Below are positions 6,809 to 10,518 of a DNA stretch of 10,518 nt, piece by piece. Where the stretch lies: positions 1 to 10,518 of the forward strand of contig CAWEHT010000064.1 of the NCBI GenBank assembly GCA_963808455.1. The letters run 5' to 3'. Origin of the DNA: CAWEHT01 sp963808455. Lineage in GTDB: Bacteria > Chloroflexota > Anaerolineae > CG2-30-64-16. The notes beneath the pieces are model-generated. The model was not told the origin of the DNA. It saw only the letters and a program-made list of their open reading frames with translations, and ran no database searches. The position numbers were made by a program, and so were the translations under genes. Position 1 is the first letter of the stretch. The number at the start of each line of letters is the position of its first letter.

Positions 6809-8486
6809 CAGTGAGGCCGGTCTCTCACTCGCTCTCCATCCTGCGCACACGGAAGGCACGGAGCAGGGAGCGGTGGCGGGAGGGCTTGCCTATGCCCTGG
6901 CGCTCGACCCCAATGGGATGGGGGAGGGGGCTGGCGCCGCGCAATCCCGGTCGCTGCCCGCCGGCCAGCCTCAGGGAATCAGGAACACGTCAGGGTCGGT
7001 CGAGAGAGAGCCTGTGGGCTGCTTGCTGTTGCCTGCCGCCTTCTCGCGGCTGGGCTACGACGACGAGACGCCCTACGTGCTGGCTCCGTGGCAGGCTGAA
7101 CTGGCTTCTATCTTCCACGCCACGATCGCGGTGATCCTGCGACTGCTCATCGTGGTGGCAGTGGCTGTCTTGACGTTCTATCCTTACACGAAATATTACG
7201 CCACCGCTTATACGGGCCTATCGGTGGGCAACGTGGGAACCACGACCATCCCAGATTTCCTCGTGGTGCACGGGTTCTTCCTGGCCGTGATCGCGATCTA
7301 CCTGATCAGCGAGTTGGTGGTCCAGCTGCGCGAGGGCATGATAGCCGTCTGGCTCGACCCCGTGCTGCCGTTCGTGTTGAGCGCGACGGTGCTGCTGATG
7401 GCCGTCGGTTGGGTGCTGGGCGCGGAGATCTGGGAGATTGCCGTGCCTTTGCTGGTTTTGGACGCCGCGCTGGCACTGGGCCGTGGGCTACCTTCCACCC
7501 GCCGGCTGGCGCTCTTGTTGATCGCTTTGGGCCTCGCCATCACGATGGGCGTGGAGATCGTGCACCTGGATGGCGACATCGGCCGCATGAACACTGTGTT
7601 CAAGTTTTATCTGCAGGCCTGGATCCTGTTCGGCGTGGCCGCGGCTTTTGGGCTGGCCAGCTGGGCCGAACGAAGCACGGGCTGGAGTGATGGCTGGAGG
7701 CGGGCTGCGACAGTGGTCGTGGTTGTGCTCTTCATGGGTGTGATGCTCTATCCACCGCTGGCAGCCCACGCTAAGGTGGCGGACCGCTTCTCCGCCGACG
7801 ATCAGCCCCATACCCTGGACGGCATGGCCTATATGGACAACGGCCAGTACTCCGACAACAACCAGGATATGAACCTGCCGGCCGACAAGGCCGCGGCCAT
7901 CCTCTGGATGATGCACAACGTCAAGGGTTCGCCGGTGATCCTGGAAGGCAACACACCGAACTACCGTTGGGGCGGCCGGTTCAGCATCTACACGGGGCTG
8001 CCCGCAGTCATGGGCTGGGATTATCACGAGCGCCAGCAGCGCTCGATCGTGCCCGATGCCATGATCAGCCGCCGCCTTGACCAGGTTCACGAGCTGTATA
8101 CCACGTCCGATCTGGCGCGCACCACCCGCCTGCTGGATTACTATCAGGTCAAGTACATCATCGTGGGTGCCCTGGAGCGTACCTACTACGGGCCGGATGT
8201 CGCCGCCAAGTTTGACACTCTGACCCAGCAAGGTTATCTGAGTGTGGCATACGATCAAGCAGGGGTGCGCATCTATCAGGTGGTGGGGAGAAGCTGGAGA
8301 CGCGCCGGCTCCAATATAGCAGTGCTTCCTGCTCGCCCCGCAGATCGGGGCGTAGATGGCGAGGGATATGACAGATGCCGCGCCCACGGCTGCCGGCCCG
8401 CAGGCTCGCCGCGGATGGCCGCCGATCCTGACCATCGCGCTGCTGATCGGCATCCTGGCGGTTGGCGGCGCCCTGCGCCTGTATAA
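6423..8486 (+). CDS. Fragment 5 of gene 3: DUF2298 C-terminal two thirds
   Basis: Genuine coding in this frame already starts near 6378 (IPNDWWFWNASRV), so the GTG at 6423 is internal. It contains INEFPFFTFTYADLHAHMIAFPLALLGLA, a helix pair, ATNTWDFPTYIL, and then an unusual 115-residue hydrophilic insert (6753-7098). Further helices follow, including VVHGFFLAVIAIYLIS and DIGRMNTVFKFYLQAWILFG. The extracytoplasmic tail has GSPVILEGNTPNYRWGGRFSIYTGLPAVMGWDYHERQQR and YYQVKYIIVGALERTYYG. Family-like sequence ends at VRIYQVV near 8285. The remaining 67 codons are Arg/Ala/Pro-rich and overlap gene 4 by 131 nt, which is implausible. If one G of the GGGG at 8285-8288 is surplus, the protein ends GEAGDAPAPI at TAG 8317-8319, clear of gene 4. 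Confidence 0.78.
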   Translation: MIPNTINEFPFFTFTYADLHAHMIAFPLALLGLATAIALVRTRPVEPALALAGENGTARREPSPWRITLAELAPMSLLGLVIGALRATNTWDFPTYILVALAALAVLEVARRSPRKLLADRTGAADSSDSEAGLSLALHPAHTEGTEQGAVAGGLAYALALDPNGMGEGAGAAQSRSLPAGQPQGIRNTSGSVEREPVGCLLLPAAFSRLGYDDETPYVLAPWQAELASIFHATIAVILRLLIVVAVAVLTFYPYTKYYATAYTGLSVGNVGTTTIPDFLVVHGFFLAVIAIYLISELVVQLREGMIAVWLDPVLPFVLSATVLLMAVGWVLGAEIWEIAVPLLVLDAALALGRGLPSTRRLALLLIALGLAITMGVEIVHLDGDIGRMNTVFKFYLQAWILFGVAAAFGLASWAERSTGWSDGWRRAATVVVVVLFMGVMLYPPLAAHAKVADRFSADDQPHTLDGMAYMDNGQYSDNNQDMNLPADKAAAILWMMHNVKGSPVILEGNTPNYRWGGRFSIYTGLPAVMGWDYHERQQRSIVPDAMISRRLDQVHELYTTSDLARTTRLLDYYQVKYIIVGALERTYYGPDVAAKFDTLTQQGYLSVAYDQAGVRIYQVVGRSWRRAGSNIAVLPARPADRGVDGEGYDRCRAHGCRPAGSPRMAADPDHRAADRHPGGWRRPAPV
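6753..7098 (+). other. Hydrophilic low-complexity insert inside DUF2298
   Basis: Between the helix NTWDFPTYILVALAALAVLEVA and the conserved YVLAPWQAELASIFHATI there are about 115 residues rich in Gly, Ala, Ser, Pro and Glu without hydrophobic stretches. The family description of Chlor_Arch_YYY notes variable long inserts, so it may be tolerated here. It stays in frame with no stop. It contains a small inverted repeat, AGTGAG / CTCACT, around nt 6810-6830. No domain is recognisable in it. Confidence 0.5.
8334..8352 (+). other. Perfect 7-bp hairpin between genes 3 and 4
   Basis: CGCCCCG (8334-8340), loop CAGAT, CGGGGCG (8346-8352). It lies just before the ATG at 8356, and its right arm contains the only G-rich ribosome-binding candidate (GGGG, 8347-8350). 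There is no T run after it, so a Rho-independent terminator is unlikely. It may mask the ribosome site of gene 4 or be an RNA processing site. If gene 3 really ends at 8319, the hairpin falls in the 36-nt spacer. Confidence 0.5.
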
Positions 8487-9196
8487 CATCAACTGGGACG
8501 GCTACCAACATGTCCATCCAGACGAGCGTTTTATCGTCTGGGTAGCCGACACCGTCCATTGGCCCGGCAACCTGGCCAGCGCCCTCGACCCACGCACCTC
8601 GCCGCTGAATCCGTTCCGCTGGCCACCGTCCTCCGCAGGCCAGGCCGGGCAGCCGCGCAATTATGCGTATGGGCACTTTCCACTTTACCTGTTGGTCGCG
8701 GTGGCGCACGGCGTGCAAAGCGTGGCCGCGGCGGCGGGTCGCGCAGGCCTGGCCCCGGGCCCTGATCTGCTGCACACGGCAGAGTATCAATATCTGGCTG
8801 ATGTCGGCCGCGTGATCTCCGCCGTCTGCGACCTGGGCACGCTCTTCCTGGTTTTTCTCCTGGCCCGGGGGCTCCAGGCGTCGGGGAAGAGCCCTGGCCC
8901 CCTGCTCCGGCGAACAGGATATGGGGCAGGGGAAGTAGAGATGGGACCGGCTCCTCAATCCCCCTTGCCTGTTCTTCCCGGCTCGAGCGCCGAGATCGTT
9001 GGCCTGCTGGCAGCCGGAGCCTATGCCCTGGCCGTGCTGCCAACTCAGCTAAGCCACTTCTACGCCGTGGACATGGTGCTGACGTTCTGCGTGACGGCGT
9101 CGGTGGCCCTGGCGATACGCGCTGCCCGGAAGGGTGGCGCCGCCGCCTGGCTGGGGGCCGGGGCCATGGCGGGCCTGGCCGTCGGCTCCAAGTTCG
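8356..9196 (+). CDS. Fragment 1 of gene 4: N-terminal helices and catalytic loop
   Basis: This frame is convincing up to AMAGLAVGSKF (nt 9195) and remains open to 10236. Beyond 9196, however, it becomes Arg/Gly/Pro-rich with no helices. Reading TTC-ACC-GCG instead of TTC-GAC-CGC at 9193-9202 gives TAILLVVPLAVAALYRLPEAG, a normal helix in the next frame. A surplus G at 9196 is therefore the simplest explanation. The catalytic loop is longer than in gene 3 (SALDPRTSPLNPFRWPP to QPRNYAYGHFPLYLL). An extra 33-residue insert sits at about 8881-8985. Confidence 0.78.
8884..8979 (+). repeat. Inverted-repeat-bearing in-frame insert in gene 4
   Basis: GGGAAGA (8884-8890) is matched by TCTTCCC (8973-8979). 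Inside it, GAACAGG (8912-8918) is matched by CCTGTTC (8968-8974). The second pairing extends imperfectly into the flanking G/C runs, 12 of 15 positions. The segment encodes about 33 residues (GKSPGPLLRR through LPVLPGSSA) that are missing between the same two helices in gene 3 (GRRLYGQRVGLLAAALLAF). This suggests insertion of a small palindromic element that kept the frame. Confidence 0.45.
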
Positions 9197-10518
9197 ACCG
9201 CGATCTTGCTGGTGGTGCCCCTGGCCGTAGCGGCGCTGTATCGCCTGCCGGAGGCGGGGCGAGGCCGCCCCCGGCGCGTCTTTGCACGCCGGTTGGCTGC
9301 CGCCGGCGTGGCCGCGGCGCTGGTCTTCGCCGTGACCAACCCCTTCGCTTTGCTGCAGGCCGGCGCTTACGCCCAGCAACTGTTCTCGCAAAATGCCATG
9401 GTCAGCGGGCTGATGGACGCGCCGTTCACGCGCCAGTATGCCGGCTCGGCGCCTTACTGGTACTTCGTGCAGCAATTGTCGCAGTGGGGCCTGGGGTGGC
9501 CTCTCGGCATCCTGGCGTGGGGCGGGCTCGTGTGGGCGGCCTGGCAAGTGGCCCGCCGCCACACGTCTCCGGGCCTGACCGTGGCACTGGCGTGGGCCTT
9601 GCCCTACTTCGTGGTGACCGGTCCCTTCTACGCCAAGTTCTTGCGCTATATGGCTCCCCTGGTGCCTTTCCTGCTGGTCTTTGCCGCCGGGGCGTGCGTT
9701 GCCGGATACCGTTGGTTGGCTGCCCGTTGGGGCCGGCCTGGCAAGACCGTGGCCTGGGCGGGCCTGGCCGTCGTGGCGCTCTTCACGCTGGGGTGGGCGC
9801 TCACTTTCAACGGTGTCTACCGCCAGCCACACCCCTGGATCGAGGCTTCGGACTGGATCTACACGCACGTTCCTGCCGGCAGCAAATTGCTCAGCGAGCA
9901 ATGGGACGATGCCCTGCCCCTGGCCATGGACGAGCTTCCCGAACGCCCGGCCAAGCGCACCTATGTCCAGGTGGAGCTGCCCTTATACGATCCCGACAGC
10001 CAGGCCAAGCTCGACAACCTGGTTTCTCAACTCAGCAGCGCCGATTACGTCGTGCTCTCGAGCAACCGTCTGTGGGCGCCGATCCAGCGTTTGCCCCGCC
10101 GTTACCCCATGTCCAGCCAGTATTACCGCCTGCTGGCGCAAGGCGGCCTGGGCTACCGGCTGGTCGCCGAGTTTACGGACTACCCGCACCTGGGGAGCCT
10201 GGTCGTGCCCGACGATCATGCCGACGAGAGCTTTAGCGTTTATGACCACCCGCACGTGCGCATCTTTGCCAACACCGGACGGCTGAGCCCGGCGCTGCTG
10301 CACGCCCGGCTGGGACGCTACCTGCCGCTCGACACAGCCTATTCGGGCACGGGCGCGTCCGAGGTGGATGACGGGGCCGGCTATGTCGATCTTAGGGCTC
10401 GTAAAGGAACAACTTCGCGAACCTGTCATCCTGAGTTTTCCATCGCGCCGGGCGGGATGCAGCTACGCAAGAAACTCTTGGACTGTCATTCTGAGCGGCC
10501 GTGCCCACAAAGCCTGTC
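9197..10518 (+). CDS. Fragment 2 of gene 4: C-terminal helices and soluble domain, open at window end
   Basis: This frame is open without a stop from 9197 to the end of the window. Helices occur at about 9197-9235, 9295-9360 (RLAAAGVAAALVFAVTNPF), 9490-9550, 9580-9630, 9645-9700 and 9750-9800. From about 9830 an extracytoplasmic domain begins: WIEASDWIYTHVPAGSKLL, EQWDDALPLAMDELPE, ADYVVLSSNRLW and YPMSSQYYRLLAQGGLGY, all with counterparts in gene 3. After LHARLGRYLPLDTAYSG (about 10335) the sequence turns polar. From about 10400 it reads through repeat-like DNA (RARKGTTSRTCHPEF), which is unlikely to be original protein sequence. Confidence 0.78.
10424..10435 (+). repeat. Dispersed-repeat core TGTCATCCTGAG, copy 1
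   Basis: This matches the common bacterial dispersed-repeat core TGTCATYCTGAG, which is usually intergenic. Here it falls within the still-open frame of gene 4, 60 nt before a second copy in the same orientation. Confidence 0.55.
10484..10495 (+). repeat. Dispersed-repeat core TGTCATTCTGAG, copy 2
   Basis: This differs from copy 1 at one base (C to T). It is preceded by AAACTCTTGGAC and followed by CGGCC. The same-strand arrangement 60 nt apart suggests a small repeat cluster that continues past the window edge. Confidence 0.55.

Larger units (their letters stand above)
3192..8319 (+). pseudogene. Frameshifted GT39-DUF2298 (Chlor_Arch_YYY) fusion membrane protein, reconstructed extent
   Basis: Reading this stretch as one gene needs a base restored at 3436 and at 4049-4131, and a base removed at about 5926, at 6371-6384 and probably in the G run 8285-8288. 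The corrected length, 5127 nt, is exactly divisible by three and gives about 1,708 aa. Residues 1 to about 765 are a GT39/PMT_2-type GT-C transferase. The first helix leads into HINWDQETHLHPDER with acidic pair D69-E70, then QQSHFFTVNT, more helices and a soluble domain containing NEAWDDPLP and ADYIVLSSARLYG. From nt 5491 a DUF2298/Chlor_Arch_YYY domain follows: LSDRGFAFSKTLG, GEKPMDFAFLNAV, YDPWFAGGFMNYYYFG, NTINEFPFFTF, ADLHAH, NTWDFPTY, RMNTVFKFYLQAW and WGGRFSIYTGLPAVMGWD. No stop interrupts any segment and conservation is high throughout, so sequencing error is at least as likely as true decay. Function: probable lipid-linked sugar transfer at the outer membrane face for the N-half, unknown for DUF2298. 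Confidence 0.75.
8356..10518 (+). pseudogene. Second GT39-type membrane glycosyltransferase, one frameshift, 3' end outside window
   Basis: About 720 codons are visible once a surplus base at 9196 is removed. Residues 1-22 are a cytoplasmic tail and 23-42 the first helix. NINWDGYQHVHPDERF carries the GT-C acidic pair D56-E57, followed by more helices and PTQLSHFYAVDMV. The second part has VTNPFALLQAGAY, PFYAKFLRYMAPLVPFLLVFAAG and a soluble tail with SEQWDDALPLAMDE, ADYVVLSSNRLWAPIQRLPRR and ESFSVYDHPHVRIFANT. Each of these lines up with the N-half of gene 3, so the two are tandem paralogs. No DUF2298 part is seen here. The frame stays open to the last base and passes through two copies of a dispersed-repeat core (10424-10435, 10484-10495), so the natural C-terminus may be altered. 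Role by family: transfer of a sugar from a polyprenyl-phosphate donor outside the membrane. Start at 8356 or the in-frame ATG at 8368. Confidence 0.8.

Noticed and set aside
8531..9901. 456-aa open frame on the minus strand
   Set aside because: It is antisense to the conserved gene 4 protein, with low-complexity Arg/Pro/Gly composition and no motif.
9681..10286. 201-aa open frame on the plus strand
   Set aside because: It overlaps the true gene 4 frame (9197 onwards), which shows helices and paralog motifs in this stretch; this frame is Thr/Ser/Pro-rich shadow.
1..10518. tRNA, rRNA, CRISPR array, transposase or toxin-antitoxin genes
   Set aside because: Looked for on both strands and not seen; almost all of the sequence is explained by the four plus-strand genes.

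Overview
The window is GC-rich bacterial DNA with every gene on the + strand and almost no intergenic space. It looks like a cell-envelope glycosylation operon. The content points to the Chloroflexota (Anaerolineae-like, probably an uncultured lineage). The main reason is a DUF2298 / Chlor_Arch_YYY membrane domain with its signature YYYxG motif, a family known mostly from Chloroflexi and Archaea. This taxonomic call is inference, with no marker gene present.

Layout: (1) 1-1119, a cytoplasmic GT-B glycosyltransferase of family 4, truncated at its 5' end by the window edge. (2) 1191-3170, an intact polytopic GT39/PMT_2-type (GT-C) glycosyltransferase of 659 aa. (3) 3192 to about 8319, one very large gene that joins an N-terminal GT39-type half (about 765 aa) to a C-terminal DUF2298 half (about 940 aa). 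As given, it is broken into five reading-frame pieces. (4) 8356 to beyond 10518, a second GT39-type protein paralogous to the N-terminal half of gene 3. It is broken once, at about 9196, and runs off the window through short dispersed repeats.

The likely joint role is assembly of surface glycans or glycoproteins. The GT4 enzyme would add sugars from nucleotide donors on the cytoplasmic face. The GT-C enzymes would transfer sugars from polyprenyl-phosphate carriers on the outer face of the membrane. The DUF2298 half is of unknown function, but its layout (helix bundle, acidic extracytoplasmic loops, soluble alpha/beta-like tail) resembles GT-C enzymes.

The most striking observation is that genes 3 and 4 need five clear single-base frame corrections, and probably a sixth. 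The encoded protein stays recognisable on both sides of every break, and no in-frame stop lies inside a segment. With all six corrections gene 3 becomes a whole number of codons (about 1,708 aa) ending at 8319, just before gene 4. Sequence or assembly error, or very recent decay, fits better than old pseudogenes. No RNA genes, CRISPR array or transposase were seen.
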